DNA of 64,000 nt, taken from positions 44,432 to 108,431 of the forward strand of contig NZ_LT546170.1 in the NCBI RefSeq assembly GCF_900078685.2. The letters are read 5' to 3'. The translations under genes were made by a program, and so were the position numbers. Each line of letters starts with the position of its first letter. The first letter of the stretch is position 1. Of the stretch, positions 41,442 through 50,557 are shown piece by piece. Below the pieces are notes generated by a model. That model ran no database searches. It worked only from the letters and a program-made list of their open reading frames with translations, and was not told the origin of the DNA. The DNA comes from Mycolicibacter icosiumassiliensis. GTDB lineage: Bacteria; Actinomycetota; Actinomycetes; Mycobacteriales; Mycobacteriaceae.

Positions 41442-42956
41442 ATGTCAGCACCCGCCAATATCGACCAACAGTCCACCGTCACAGCACTGCTGGCGCAGGT
41501 GGCCGAGGTGGACGACCGCGGTGTCTTCTACGAGGACACCTTCGTCAGCTGGCGAGATCACATTGCTGCGGGTGCCCGGCTCGGTGCCGCGCTGCGGGCC
41601 CGCCTCGATCCGGACAAGCCACCGCATGTCGGTGTGCTGCTGGGCAATACGCCGTTCTTCTCCACGATGCTGGTGGCAGCGGCACTGACCGGCATCGTGC
41701 CGGTCGGCTTGAACCCCACCCGCCGGGGTGCAGCCCTGGAGCGCGACGTGGCCCACGCGGATTGCCAGCTGGTGCTGGCCGACAACACCGCCGACGCGGG
41801 AGTTCCCGGCATGATCGATGTCGAATCACCCTCGTGGCAATCGGAATTGGCCGGCTACGACGACGCACCGGTGAGCTTTCGGGAGGCCGACCCCGACGAG
41901 CTGTTCATGCTGATCTTCACCTCCGGCACCAGTGGTGACCCGAAGGCGGTGCGCTGCACGCAGTGGAAGGCCGCGTTCCCCGGGGTGATGCTCTCGCAGC
42001 GGTTCGGGTTGGGGACCTCCGATGTCTGCTATCTGTCGATGCCGCTGTTCCACTCCAACGCGGTGATGGCGGGCTGGTCGGTGGCGGTGGCCGCCGGCGC
42101 GTCGATCGCGTTGCGGCGCAAGTTCTCCGCTTCGGGGTTCATTCCCGACGTACGCCGCTTCGGCGCCACCTACGCCAACTACGTGGGCAAGCCGCTGTCG
42201 TACGTGCTGGCCACCCCGGCTCAGCCCGACGATGCCGACAACCCGCTGCGGCTCCTGTACGGCAACGAGGGGGCGCCCCGCGACCTGGAGCGGTTCGCGG
42301 TTCGGTTCGACTGCACCGTGGTCGACGCGTTCGGCTCCACCGAGGGCGGAGTGGCGATCGGACGCACCCCGGACACCCCGCCGGGCGCGCTGGGACCGTT
42401 GATCGACGGGAACACCATCATCGACGTCGAGACCGGCGCGCAGTGCCCGCCCGGGGTGGTCGGCGAGTTGGTGAATGCCAGTGGGCGTGGCCAATTCCGC
42501 GGCTACTACCGCGATCCCGAGGCCGAGGCGCAACGAATGGCCGGCGGCATCTACCACTCCGGCGACCTGGCCTACCGTGACGATGCCGGCTACGCCTACT
42601 TCGCCGGCCGGCTCGGCGACTGGATGCGGGTGGACGGCGAGAACCTGGGTACCGCACCGATCGAGCGAGTTCTGCTGCGCCACAACGCCGTCGCTCAGGT
42701 GGCGGTCTATCCGATCCCGGACCCCGCAGTCGGCGATCAGGTGATGGCCGCGCTGGTCCTGGCCGCCGGGACGTCGTTCGACACCGACGATTTCCGCGCT
42801 TTCCTGGCCGAGCAGCCCGACCTGGGCCCCAAGCAGTGGCCGTCCTATGTGCGGGTGGCCGAGGAGTTGCCGCGTACCGAGACGTTCAAGGTGCTCAAGC
42901 GGGTGTTGACCGCCGAGGGTGTGGACTGCGCCGACCCGGTGTTCCGAATCCGCTAG
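41442..42956 (+). CDS. fadD17: Acyl-CoA synthetase FadD17
   Basis: 504 aa. AMP-binding motif IFTSGTSGDPKAV (A3), FGSTEGG (A5) and GDWMRVDGENLG (A8) in the expected order. In M. tuberculosis fadD17 lies at this place and activates the five-carbon side-chain acid of cholesterol. Divergent start from the SnoaL-like gene, 29 bp apart. Confidence 0.9.
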   Translation: MSAPANIDQQSTVTALLAQVAEVDDRGVFYEDTFVSWRDHIAAGARLGAALRARLDPDKPPHVGVLLGNTPFFSTMLVAAALTGIVPVGLNPTRRGAALERDVAHADCQLVLADNTADAGVPGMIDVESPSWQSELAGYDDAPVSFREADPDELFMLIFTSGTSGDPKAVRCTQWKAAFPGVMLSQRFGLGTSDVCYLSMPLFHSNAVMAGWSVAVAAGASIALRRKFSASGFIPDVRRFGATYANYVGKPLSYVLATPAQPDDADNPLRLLYGNEGAPRDLERFAVRFDCTVVDAFGSTEGGVAIGRTPDTPPGALGPLIDGNTIIDVETGAQCPPGVVGELVNASGRGQFRGYYRDPEAEAQRMAGGIYHSGDLAYRDDAGYAYFAGRLGDWMRVDGENLGTAPIERVLLRHNAVAQVAVYPIPDPAVGDQVMAALVLAAGTSFDTDDFRAFLAEQPDLGPKQWPSYVRVAEELPRTETFKVLKRVLTAEGVDCADPVFRIR

Positions 42957-43114
42957 AGCCGACATCGCATCGCGTCGTCACCGTTGAGATTGCGCTCGGG
43001 GCTGTTGTTTGAGCCAGCGACATCACGACCTTGAACGCAATTTCAAACGTACAGCTGTGGACGGCCCCGCCGCGTCACCACAGATTGCGCGGCCCGGCGC
43101 GCAATACTGAATCA

Positions 43115-43888
43115 ATGCTCTTCGCCCGCCGAGTGCTGATCACGGTCCTGGCCGCCGCCCTGGCCTTACCCCTGGCCCTGGCCTCCCCCGCCTCCGCAGC
43201 GCCGTTACAGACCAGCTTCGCGCAGCTGGCCAACACCATCCCGGCCAACATCGGCATCGCCTACGCCCCGGCCGGCCAGAACGGCGCCGGCACGCTGGGC
43301 ACCTTGCAGACCGGAGTGGCGTGGTCATCGATCAAAGTGCCGCTGGCGATCGCGGCGCTGCACGCCAACGTCCCGAACGCCCAAGATCTGGCGGCCCGTG
43401 CCGTCACCGCCTCCGACAATGACGCCGCCGAGAAGTTGTGGTCCGAACTGGGGCAGGTGCAGGCCGTCCTGCGGGCCGGCGGCGATGCCGGTACGGCGGT
43501 GGAATCCCGACGGCTGCGGCCTGAATTCAGCGCGTTCGGTCAGACCCAGTGGCCGCTGGCCCGCCAGGCCGTGTTCGCCGCCCACCTGCCCTGCATGGCA
43601 GTTGCCTCACCCGTTGTCAGCCTGATGCGCAACACCGTGCCCGACCAGCGCTGGGGACTGGCAAGCCTGAATGTCCCCAGCAAGGCGGGATGGGGTCCGG
43701 GCCAGGGTGGGGGCTACCTGGTGCGCCAGTTCGGCGTGGTGCACGCACCGGCCGGCGATCTCGGGGTGGCACTGGCCGCCGAGCCCAAGGATGGCAGCTT
43801 CAGTTCCGGGATTGCGGCACTCAACCAGATGACCCAGTGGCTCAGTGCCCATGCCGCCGAGCTACCGGGTGGCCGCTGCGCGGGGTAG
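43115..43888 (+). CDS. Exported beta-lactamase/PBP-fold serine hydrolase-like protein
   Basis: 257 aa with a signal peptide (LITVLAAALALPLALASPASA-AP). The three motifs of penicillin-recognising enzymes are recognisable: SSIK (SxxK), SDN in VTASDNDAAEKLW and KAG in VPSKAGWGPG. Smaller than class A beta-lactamases, so it may be a degenerate or cell-wall-related family member. The 158-bp gap before it shows no clear signal apart from AATACT 6 nt before the ATG. 43 bp before gabD2. Confidence 0.78.
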   Translation: MLFARRVLITVLAAALALPLALASPASAAPLQTSFAQLANTIPANIGIAYAPAGQNGAGTLGTLQTGVAWSSIKVPLAIAALHANVPNAQDLAARAVTASDNDAAEKLWSELGQVQAVLRAGGDAGTAVESRRLRPEFSAFGQTQWPLARQAVFAAHLPCMAVASPVVSLMRNTVPDQRWGLASLNVPSKAGWGPGQGGGYLVRQFGVVHAPAGDLGVALAAEPKDGSFSSGIAALNQMTQWLSAHAAELPGGRCAG

Positions 43889-43897
43889 TTTGGCGGC

Positions 43898-43910
43898 TAA
43901 CCACGTGTTA
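43898..43910. promoter_or_regulatory. Near-palindrome upstream of gabD2
   Basis: TAACCACGTGTTA centres on CACGTG. The spacing (AAC-N5-GTT) differs from the KstR motif, so another regulator is more likely. 21 bp before the gabD2 start. Confidence 0.3.
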
Positions 43911-43931
43911 CCCGCGAGTAGGAGATCACCC

Positions 43932-45485
43932 ATGCCCGCCCCATCCGTCGCAGACTTCGACCGGCTCCGCCAACTGTCCGCCATCGACGACATCGATGCC
44001 CGGCAGTCGAAGACCATCGACGAGGTCTTCACCGGTAAGCCGCTGACCACCATCCCGGTCGGCAACGCCGAGGACGTGACCGCGGCATTCGCCAAGGCCC
44101 GCGCGGCGCAGCGCAGCTGGGCGGCGCGCAGCGTCAAGGAGCGCAGCGCGATCATCGAACGCTACCGCGACCTGGTGATCGCCAACCGGGACTTCCTGAT
44201 GGACGTCTGCCAGGCCGAGACGGGCAAGGCGCGTTCGGCGGCCCAGGAGGAGATCCTCGACATCATGCTCAACGCGCGCTACTACGCGCGCCAGGCCACC
44301 AAGCTGCTGGCCTCCAAGCGGGTACCGGGGCTGTTGCCCGGCATCGTCAAGACCGTGATCAACCACCACCCCAAGGGCGTGGTGGGCGTGATCGCGCCGT
44401 GGAACTACCCGATGACGCTGTCGCTCTCCGATGCCATCCCCGCACTGCTGGCGGGTAACGCGGTGGTGGTCAAGCCGGACAGCCAGACCCCGTACTGCAC
44501 GCTGGCCAACGCCGAACTGCTGTATCAGGCCGGTCTGCCGCGCGACTTGTTCGCGGTGGTGCCCGGCCCGGGATCGGTGGTCGGCACCGCGATCGTGCAG
44601 CAGTGCGACTACCTGATGTTCACCGGCTCCAGCGCCACCGGCCGCACCCTGGCCGAGCAATGCGGCTCCCGGCTGATCGGCTTCTCCGCCGAACTGGGCG
44701 GCAAGAACCCGATGATCGTCACCAAGGGCGCCAACCTGTCCGAAGTCGCCAAGGCCGCCACCCGCGCCTGCTTCTCCAACGCCGGGCAGTTGTGCATCTC
44801 GATCGAGCGGATCTACGTCGAGCGCGACATCGCCGACGAGTTCGCCGCCAAGTTCGCCGAGCAGGTGCGCGCCATGAAGCTCTCGGCCGCCTACGACTTC
44901 ACCGCCGACATGGGCAGCTTGATCTCCGAAGACCAGATCAAGACCATCTCCAACCACGTCGATGACGCAAAGGCCAAGGGCGCCAAGGTGATCGCCGGCG
45001 GAAATGCCCGCCCGGACATCGGGCCGCTGTTCTACGAGCCGACGGTGCTGACCGACGTCACCGACGAGATGGAGTGCGGGCGCAACGAGACGTTCGGCCC
45101 GGTGGTCTCCATCTACCCCGTTGACAACATCGAAGAGGCCATCGCCAAGGCCAACGACACCGAATACGGTTTGAACGCCAGCGTGTGGGCCGCCAGCAAG
45201 TCCCAGGGTGAGGCGATCGCCGCGCGGATCAAGTCCGGCACAGTCAATGTCGACGAGGGTTACGCGCTGGCCTTCGGCAGCGTCGCCGCCCCGATGGGTG
45301 GCATGAAGGCCTCCGGCGTGGGCCGTCGCCATGGCGCCGACGGGATTCTCAAGTACACCGAGTCACAGACGGTTTCCACCGCTCGGGTTCTGAATCTGGA
45401 CCCGCCGCTGGGGATCTCCGGCCCGGTGTGGCAGAAGCTGCTGACCCCGATGATCCGCGCGGTGCAGGCGCTGCCCGGCCGGTAG
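43932..45485 (+). CDS. gabD2: Succinate-semialdehyde dehydrogenase, GabD2-like
   Basis: 517 aa from ATG 43932, preceded by GGAGA. Aldehyde dehydrogenase with catalytic Cys in SNAGQLCISIER, base Glu in GFSAELGGKNP and cofactor Asn in APWNYPMTL. Sequence and length agree with mycobacterial GabD2 (Rv1731), which oxidises succinic semialdehyde to succinate; broader aldehyde substrates are possible. In M. tuberculosis it lies elsewhere, next to a PBP-like gene. Confidence 0.88.
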   Translation: MPAPSVADFDRLRQLSAIDDIDARQSKTIDEVFTGKPLTTIPVGNAEDVTAAFAKARAAQRSWAARSVKERSAIIERYRDLVIANRDFLMDVCQAETGKARSAAQEEILDIMLNARYYARQATKLLASKRVPGLLPGIVKTVINHHPKGVVGVIAPWNYPMTLSLSDAIPALLAGNAVVVKPDSQTPYCTLANAELLYQAGLPRDLFAVVPGPGSVVGTAIVQQCDYLMFTGSSATGRTLAEQCGSRLIGFSAELGGKNPMIVTKGANLSEVAKAATRACFSNAGQLCISIERIYVERDIADEFAAKFAEQVRAMKLSAAYDFTADMGSLISEDQIKTISNHVDDAKAKGAKVIAGGNARPDIGPLFYEPTVLTDVTDEMECGRNETFGPVVSIYPVDNIEEAIAKANDTEYGLNASVWAASKSQGEAIAARIKSGTVNVDEGYALAFGSVAAPMGGMKASGVGRRHGADGILKYTESQTVSTARVLNLDPPLGISGPVWQKLLTPMIRAVQALPGR

Positions 45486-45488
45486 CGC

Positions 45489-46904
45489 TCAGCGCCGGCC
45501 GGTCCGGTTCTTCCCCCGGTCGATATCGCGCTCCAACTCGGCCAACGCCGGCTCGATCGCGTCGGCCATCTTGTGAATGTCCTCGGCGACCTCCGGTGTG
45601 GTCACGAACCCGAAGTCGAGGTGGTCACGGTAGGAGAAGCAGGTGATATTCAGCGCCACGTCCATGACCGGCGGGCCGAGCGGCACCAGTGACTCCAGTT
45701 CCGCCCCGGCCATGTAGATCGGAATCGGCGGGCCCGGCACGTTGGAGACGACAAGGTTGATCGGGGCCAGCCGATTCGACAGCCCGGTCGCGGTGTAGGC
45801 ACGGGCGGCGAGCTGCAGCAGGCCGGGCGGGGTGGTGTCGGTCAGTCCCATGATCTGGTGCGCCGACAGCGCCTTGGCCATCTGCTTAGCGCTCTGGGTG
45901 CTGGCGTGAATCGTCTTGAGCCGCTGAGCTGCTCCCTCGATGTCGGTCGCCATCGACACCGTCATCGAGCTGACCTTGTTGCCGACCTCGCCCTGGCTCT
46001 CGTCGGTCCGGGTCGACACCGGGATCTGGGCGACGAGCGGCTTGTCCGGCAGCTCCCCCCGCTCGCCCAGGTACTCGCGAACCGCGCCGGCGACCATAGC
46101 GAGTACGACGTCGTTGAGCTTCACCCCGTAGGCGTCCTTGACGGCCTTAATCCGGGCCAGCTCGACGCGCGCGGCGCTGATCCGCCGGTGCGGCGACACG
46201 CTGGCGTTGAACCGGGTTACCGGGGCGTCGAAGTAGCGCGGTGGTTTGCGCGGCAGTCCCAGTCCCACAGTGGCGATCTGCTGGCGAACGGTCTGCTGCA
46301 GGAGTCGGCCGATGCGGTACGGCGTCTTCACCGCGACGTTGACCAATTCCTCGACGATCCGGCGCTCGTAGCTGGGCATCGTCGCCCCGTTCGATGACGC
46401 GATCGCCTCCGGTAGTGGTGGCCGCGGCTCGGGCGTGATGTCCAGCATGATCTCGAACAGTCCTGCGCCAGAGACGCCGTCGACGATCGCGTGATGCATC
46501 TTGGTCAGCGTCGCGACCCGGCCGCCGTTGACACCTTCGATGACCCACATCTCCCACAACGGGCGGGAGCGGTCCAGCTTGTAGGACATCAGCCGGCCCA
46601 CGAGCTCTTCGACCTCGCGCCGCCCGCCCGGGGAGGGAACACCGATGCGCCGCAGGTGGAAGTCGATGTCGAGATGCTCGTCCTCGACGAACCACGGTCG
46701 GTCCAGCCCCATTGGGGATGGGCTGACCCGCCAGCGCAGCTGCGGCAGTTGCGGTAATCGCTCGATCAGGAGCTGGCGAACTCGCTCGAAGCTGTAGTTC
46801 GGCGCATTGGTGGTGTCGCAGATCGCCAACCCACCGATGTGCATGTGCCAGCCCGCCGTTTCGGCGGACCAGAACGCCGCGTCGACGCCCGAAAGTCGCT
46901 GCAT
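45489..46904 (-). CDS. Wax ester synthase/diacylglycerol acyltransferase (WS/DGAT)
   Basis: 471 aa. HHAIVDG is the HHxxxDG active-site motif; LNDVVLAMVAGAVREYL and VSNVPGPPIPIY are the other conserved blocks. Forms triacylglycerol or wax esters from acyl-CoA at the membrane, storing carbon from sterol or fatty-acid breakdown. Convergent with gabD2 (3-bp gap). Confidence 0.92.
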   Translation of the reverse strand: MQRLSGVDAAFWSAETAGWHMHIGGLAICDTTNAPNYSFERVRQLLIERLPQLPQLRWRVSPSPMGLDRPWFVEDEHLDIDFHLRRIGVPSPGGRREVEELVGRLMSYKLDRSRPLWEMWVIEGVNGGRVATLTKMHHAIVDGVSGAGLFEIMLDITPEPRPPLPEAIASSNGATMPSYERRIVEELVNVAVKTPYRIGRLLQQTVRQQIATVGLGLPRKPPRYFDAPVTRFNASVSPHRRISAARVELARIKAVKDAYGVKLNDVVLAMVAGAVREYLGERGELPDKPLVAQIPVSTRTDESQGEVGNKVSSMTVSMATDIEGAAQRLKTIHASTQSAKQMAKALSAHQIMGLTDTTPPGLLQLAARAYTATGLSNRLAPINLVVSNVPGPPIPIYMAGAELESLVPLGPPVMDVALNITCFSYRDHLDFGFVTTPEVAEDIHKMADAIEPALAELERDIDRGKNRTGRR

Positions 46905-46968
46905 CGAAAGAGACTAGCCCGGACACCGGTTCGCTGGGAGCGGCTCACCGGCAAAAGATCCGGCGAAT

Positions 46969-48621
46969 CTAGCTCTCGGCCGCAACATGCTTGGCGTGCA
47001 CCTCATCGGCGGGGCGAGCCTCGGTCTGCTCCTTGGCCCAGCGGTAGTCGGGTTTGCCGGCCGGGGAACGCTTGACCTCGTCGACGAACCACAGGCTGCG
47101 GGGCACCTTGTAGCCGGCGATCTCGGTACGAGCGCAGGCGTTGATCTCGTCCAGCGAAGGCCGGGCGTCGCCGCGCGCCTGCACCACCGCGGCCACGTGC
47201 TGGCCGTAGCGCGCGTCGGGCACGCCGACCACCAGCGCGTCGAAGACGTCGGGGTGGGTCTTGAGGGCGGCCTCGACCTCCTCGGGGTAGATCTTCTCCC
47301 CACCGGAGTTGATCGACACCGAGCCGCGGCCCAGCATCGTGACGCTGCCGTCGGCCTCAACCTGCGCGAAGTCGCCGGGGATCGCGTAACGCACGCCGTT
47401 GATGGTGCGGAACGTCTCGGCGGTCTTCTTCTCGTCCTTGTAGTAGCCGACCGGGATGTGGCCGCGCTTGGCGATGATGCCCCGCACGCCCGAGCCGGGC
47501 TGGACCTCGTTGCCGTCCTCGTCGAGCACCACCGTGGTCTTGTCGATGGTGACCCGCGGCCCGCCGGTGTGCTCCTCGCCCTTGGCGACGATGCTGGTGC
47601 CGCCGAACCCGGTCTCACTCGACCCGATGGAGTCGGTGATGATCCGGTTGGGCAGCAGCTCCAGCAGCTTCTCCTTGATGCTCGGGCTGAACAGCGCCGC
47701 GGTGGAGGCCAGCAGGAACAGCGACGACAGGTCGTACTCGTTTCCAGCGTCCTGATGAGCCAACAGTGCATCCAGCAGCGGGCGCGCCATCGCGTCACCG
47801 GTGAAGAACAGCAGGTTGACCTTGTGGTCGTGGATCGTGCGCCACACCGCGTCGGCGTCGAATTCCGGTGCCAGCACGACGGTCTGGCCGCTGAACAGCG
47901 ACATCCAGGTCGCCGACTGGGTGGCGCCGTGGATCATCGGCGGGATCGGGTGGCGGACCATCGGCGGGTTGGCGACAGCCAGCTTGGCCAGGTCGTACTC
48001 GTCGGCGATCGGTTCGCCGGTGGCGAAGTCGGTACCGCCGAACAGCACCCGGTAGATGTCCTCGTGACGCCACATCACGCCCTTGGGGAACCCGGTGGTG
48101 CCGCCGGTGTAGAGCAGGTAGATGTCGTCGGCGCTGCGCGGCCCGAAGTCCCGCTCGGGCGAGCTCTGCGCCAGGGCGGCCTCGAATTCCACTCCGCCGT
48201 AGCGCTGGTAGTCCAGATCGCTGCCGTCCTCGACCACCAGGATGGTCTTCACGTGCGGGGTGTCGGGCAGCACGTTGGCCACTCGGTCGGCGTACTGACG
48301 CTCGTGCACCACCGCAACCATGTCCGAGTTGTCGAACAGATAGCGCAGTTCGCCCTCGACGTAGCGGAAGTTGACGTTCACCAGGATGGCGCCGGCCTTG
48401 ATGATGCCGAGCATCGCCACGACGATCTCGTTGCGATTGCGGCAGTACAGGCCGACCTTGTCGTCCTTCTTGACGCCCTGACTGATCAGGTAATGAGCCA
48501 GCCGGTTGGCCTTCTCCTCCAGCTGCCCGTAGGTCAGCTGATCAGGCCCACAGATCAGGGCAACCCGATCCGGTACGGCGTCGATGGCGTGTTCGGCTAA
48601 GTCGGCGATGTTGAGAGCCAC
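46969..48621 (-). CDS. fadD19: Steroid-CoA ligase FadD19
   Basis: 550 aa. Activates the C26/C27 acid of cholesterol or C24-branched sterols to the CoA thioester. ALNIADLAEHAIDAVPDRVA, LLYTGGTTGFPKGVMWRHED and SIGSSETGFGG nearly equal remembered M. tuberculosis FadD19. GTG 48621 is chosen over TTG 48630 because a TANNNT hexamer (TAGTTT, minus strand 48634-48629) lies 7 nt before it, so the mRNA is probably leaderless. The KstR box at 48633 overlaps that hexamer. Confidence 0.94.
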   Translation of the reverse strand: MALNIADLAEHAIDAVPDRVALICGPDQLTYGQLEEKANRLAHYLISQGVKKDDKVGLYCRNRNEIVVAMLGIIKAGAILVNVNFRYVEGELRYLFDNSDMVAVVHERQYADRVANVLPDTPHVKTILVVEDGSDLDYQRYGGVEFEAALAQSSPERDFGPRSADDIYLLYTGGTTGFPKGVMWRHEDIYRVLFGGTDFATGEPIADEYDLAKLAVANPPMVRHPIPPMIHGATQSATWMSLFSGQTVVLAPEFDADAVWRTIHDHKVNLLFFTGDAMARPLLDALLAHQDAGNEYDLSSLFLLASTAALFSPSIKEKLLELLPNRIITDSIGSSETGFGGTSIVAKGEEHTGGPRVTIDKTTVVLDEDGNEVQPGSGVRGIIAKRGHIPVGYYKDEKKTAETFRTINGVRYAIPGDFAQVEADGSVTMLGRGSVSINSGGEKIYPEEVEAALKTHPDVFDALVVGVPDARYGQHVAAVVQARGDARPSLDEINACARTEIAGYKVPRSLWFVDEVKRSPAGKPDYRWAKEQTEARPADEVHAKHVAAES

Positions 48622-48632
48622 AACACACAAAC

Positions 48633-48646
48633 TAGAACGTGTTACA
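48633..48646. promoter_or_regulatory. KstR-type operator shared by fadD19 and echA19
   Basis: TAGAACGTGTTACA, full consensus. Its two ends overlap divergent -10 hexamers: TAGTTT on the minus strand (48634-48629, fadD19) and TACATT on the plus strand (48643-48648, echA19). One dimer could shut both promoters. Confidence 0.82.
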
Positions 48647-48690
48647 TTTCGATTTCAAGTCGAGATTCCAACCCGGAAAGGCGGACGCCG

Positions 48691-49491
48691 GTGAGCGAGT
48701 CGTCAGAACAGCCCCACGCCCTCGTTGAGCAGCGCGGACACACGCTGATCGTCACCTTGAACCGGCCAGAGGCTCGCAACGCACTTTCCGGCGAAATGCT
48801 GGCGATCATGGTCGAGGCCTGGGACCGGGTGGACAACGACGACGAGATCCGCTCGTGCATCCTGACCGGTGCCGGTGGTTATTTCTGCGCGGGCATGGAC
48901 CTCAAGGCCGCCAACAAGAAGGCACCCGGCGACTCCTTCAAGGACGGCAGCTACGACCCGTCACGTATCGACGGCCTGCTCAAGGGTCGCCGGCTCACCA
49001 AGCCGTTGATCGCCGCGGTGGAAGGCCCGGCCATCGCCGGCGGCACCGAGATCCTGCAGGGCACCGACATCCGCATCGCCGGCCAAAGCGCCAAGTTCGG
49101 GATCTCCGAGGCCAAGTGGAGCCTGTACCCGATGGGCGGCTCTGCGGTGCGCCTGGTGCGCCAGATTCCCTACACCATGGCCTGTGACCTGCTGTTCACC
49201 GGCCGGCACATCACCGCCACCGAGGCGCTGGAGATGGGCCTGATCGGCCATGTGGTGGCCGATGGCCAGGCTCTGACCAAGGCCCTGGAGATCGCCGAGC
49301 AGATCAACAACAACGGGCCGCTGGCGGTGCAGGCGATGCTGCGCACCATCCACGAGACCGAGGGCCTGCACGAGAACGACGCCTTCAAGATCGACACCAA
49401 GATCGGCATCAAGGTGTTCCTGAGCGAGGACGCCAAGGAAGGCCCACGGGCGTTCGCCGAGAAGCGCAAGCCGGAGTTCAAGAATCGCTGA
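48691..49491 (+). CDS. echA19: Enoyl-CoA hydratase EchA19
   Basis: 266 aa from GTG 48691 with GGAAAGG upstream. Crotonase with both catalytic Glu in place (AIAGGTEI and FGISEAKW). Hydrates the unsaturated steroid-CoA produced by FadE enzymes in side-chain beta-oxidation. The stop overlaps the start of the next SDR gene (TGATG). Confidence 0.92.
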   Translation: MSESSEQPHALVEQRGHTLIVTLNRPEARNALSGEMLAIMVEAWDRVDNDDEIRSCILTGAGGYFCAGMDLKAANKKAPGDSFKDGSYDPSRIDGLLKGRRLTKPLIAAVEGPAIAGGTEILQGTDIRIAGQSAKFGISEAKWSLYPMGGSAVRLVRQIPYTMACDLLFTGRHITATEALEMGLIGHVVADGQALTKALEIAEQINNNGPLAVQAMLRTIHETEGLHENDAFKIDTKIGIKVFLSEDAKEGPRAFAEKRKPEFKNR

Positions 49492-50477
49492 TGCGGGTCG
49501 CAGTCACCGGCGGCACCGGCTACCTCGGCGCCCACACGGTCAAGACACTGCTGGAAGCCGGGCATTCGGTTCGGCTGCTGGTCGCTCCGGGCTGCGGTGA
49601 CGAGCCCGTCATCCCCCGGTTGCGTGAGCTGGGCGCACTGGAGGTGCTCGACGGCGACATCCGCGACACCGCGGTGGTGGCTGCGCTGTTGGACGGCTGC
49701 GACTCAGTGCTGCACGCCGCCGGGGTGGTCGGCACCAACGATCGCCAGGAAAAGTTGATGTGGGACATCAACGCCTACGCCACCGAAGCGATCGTGACCC
49801 GGGCCGTGGCCGCCGGCCTGGACCCAGTGGTGTCGGTCAGTTCCTACAGTGCGCTGTTCCCGCCGCCGAACGGGATCATCGGCCCGGACTCGCCCACGGT
49901 GCCGGGGCGCGGGGCGTACGCGCGCACCAAGGCCTACGGCGAGCGGGTGGCCCGCCGGCTGCAGGACGAGGGCGCTCCGGTGGTGGTCACCTATCCCTCC
50001 AGCGTGGTCGGCCCGGCGTTTCACACCGCGCCAGGCGTCACCGAACGAGGCTGGGCGCCGATCGTGAAGTATCGGGTGGCTCCAGTGGTGCGCGGCGGCA
50101 TGGCGATGGTCGACGTCCGGGACATCGGCCGGGTGCACGAGGCGCTGATGCGGCCCGGCCGCGGCCCGCACCGCTATCTGTGCGGCGGAATCATGGTCAG
50201 CTTCGACGAGATGATCGCGGCGGTGGAGCAGGGGCTGGGCGCCCCGGTGCGCCGAATCCGTATCGCCCCCAGCGTTTTCAAGGGCATCGGCCGGGTCAGC
50301 GACCTGGCCAGCAAGCTGCTGCCGCTGCCGGAGTCACTGAGCTACGAGGCGGCCTGGCTGCTGACTTCGGCGACTCCGACCGACGACTCGGCCACCCTCG
50401 CCGATCTGGGCCTGGAGTGGCGGTCCCCGACTGCCGCTATTGTCGAGTCTTTGCGGGTCCCCGCGCCGAACGTGTAA
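49491..50477 (+). CDS. Extended SDR / NAD-dependent epimerase-like (3-beta-HSD-like)
   Basis: 328 aa. GGTGYLGAHT is the extended-SDR cofactor loop; SVSSYSALF and YARTKAYGE (YxxxK) form the active site; TYPSSVVGPAF follows. Translationally coupled to echA19, so it probably handles a hydroxyacyl or steroid alcohol in the same pathway. Its last codons and stop lie inside a nested palindromic repeat (50464-50525). Confidence 0.82.
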   Translation: MRVAVTGGTGYLGAHTVKTLLEAGHSVRLLVAPGCGDEPVIPRLRELGALEVLDGDIRDTAVVAALLDGCDSVLHAAGVVGTNDRQEKLMWDINAYATEAIVTRAVAAGLDPVVSVSSYSALFPPPNGIIGPDSPTVPGRGAYARTKAYGERVARRLQDEGAPVVVTYPSSVVGPAFHTAPGVTERGWAPIVKYRVAPVVRGGMAMVDVRDIGRVHEALMRPGRGPHRYLCGGIMVSFDEMIAAVEQGLGAPVRRIRIAPSVFKGIGRVSDLASKLLPLPESLSYEAAWLLTSATPTDDSATLADLGLEWRSPTAAIVESLRVPAPNV

Positions 50478-50525
50478 CCACTGCGAATCTGCGGCGCGAT
50501 TTTCGCAACCAGCGCACGTTCGGCG
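50464..50525. repeat. Nested palindromic repeat, copy 2
   Basis: Arms CGCCGAACGTG (50464...) and CACGTTCGGCG (to 50525) are perfectly complementary over 11 bp, with an inner GCGAATC...GATTTTCGC dyad. It overlaps the end of the SDR gene and lies 32 bp before the DUF559-type gene. Confidence 0.7.
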
Positions 50526-50557
50526 TAGGTGTCGGTGCCCATTGGCAGACTCCCGGC

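Noticed and set aside
43898..43910. KstR box upstream of gabD2
   Set aside because: The half-sites AAC and GTT are 5 bp apart rather than 2, so it does not fit the motif.
46147..46926. Second minus-strand ORF over the WS/DGAT gene
   Set aside because: Frame shadow; the HHxxxDG motif and conserved blocks lie in the other frame.
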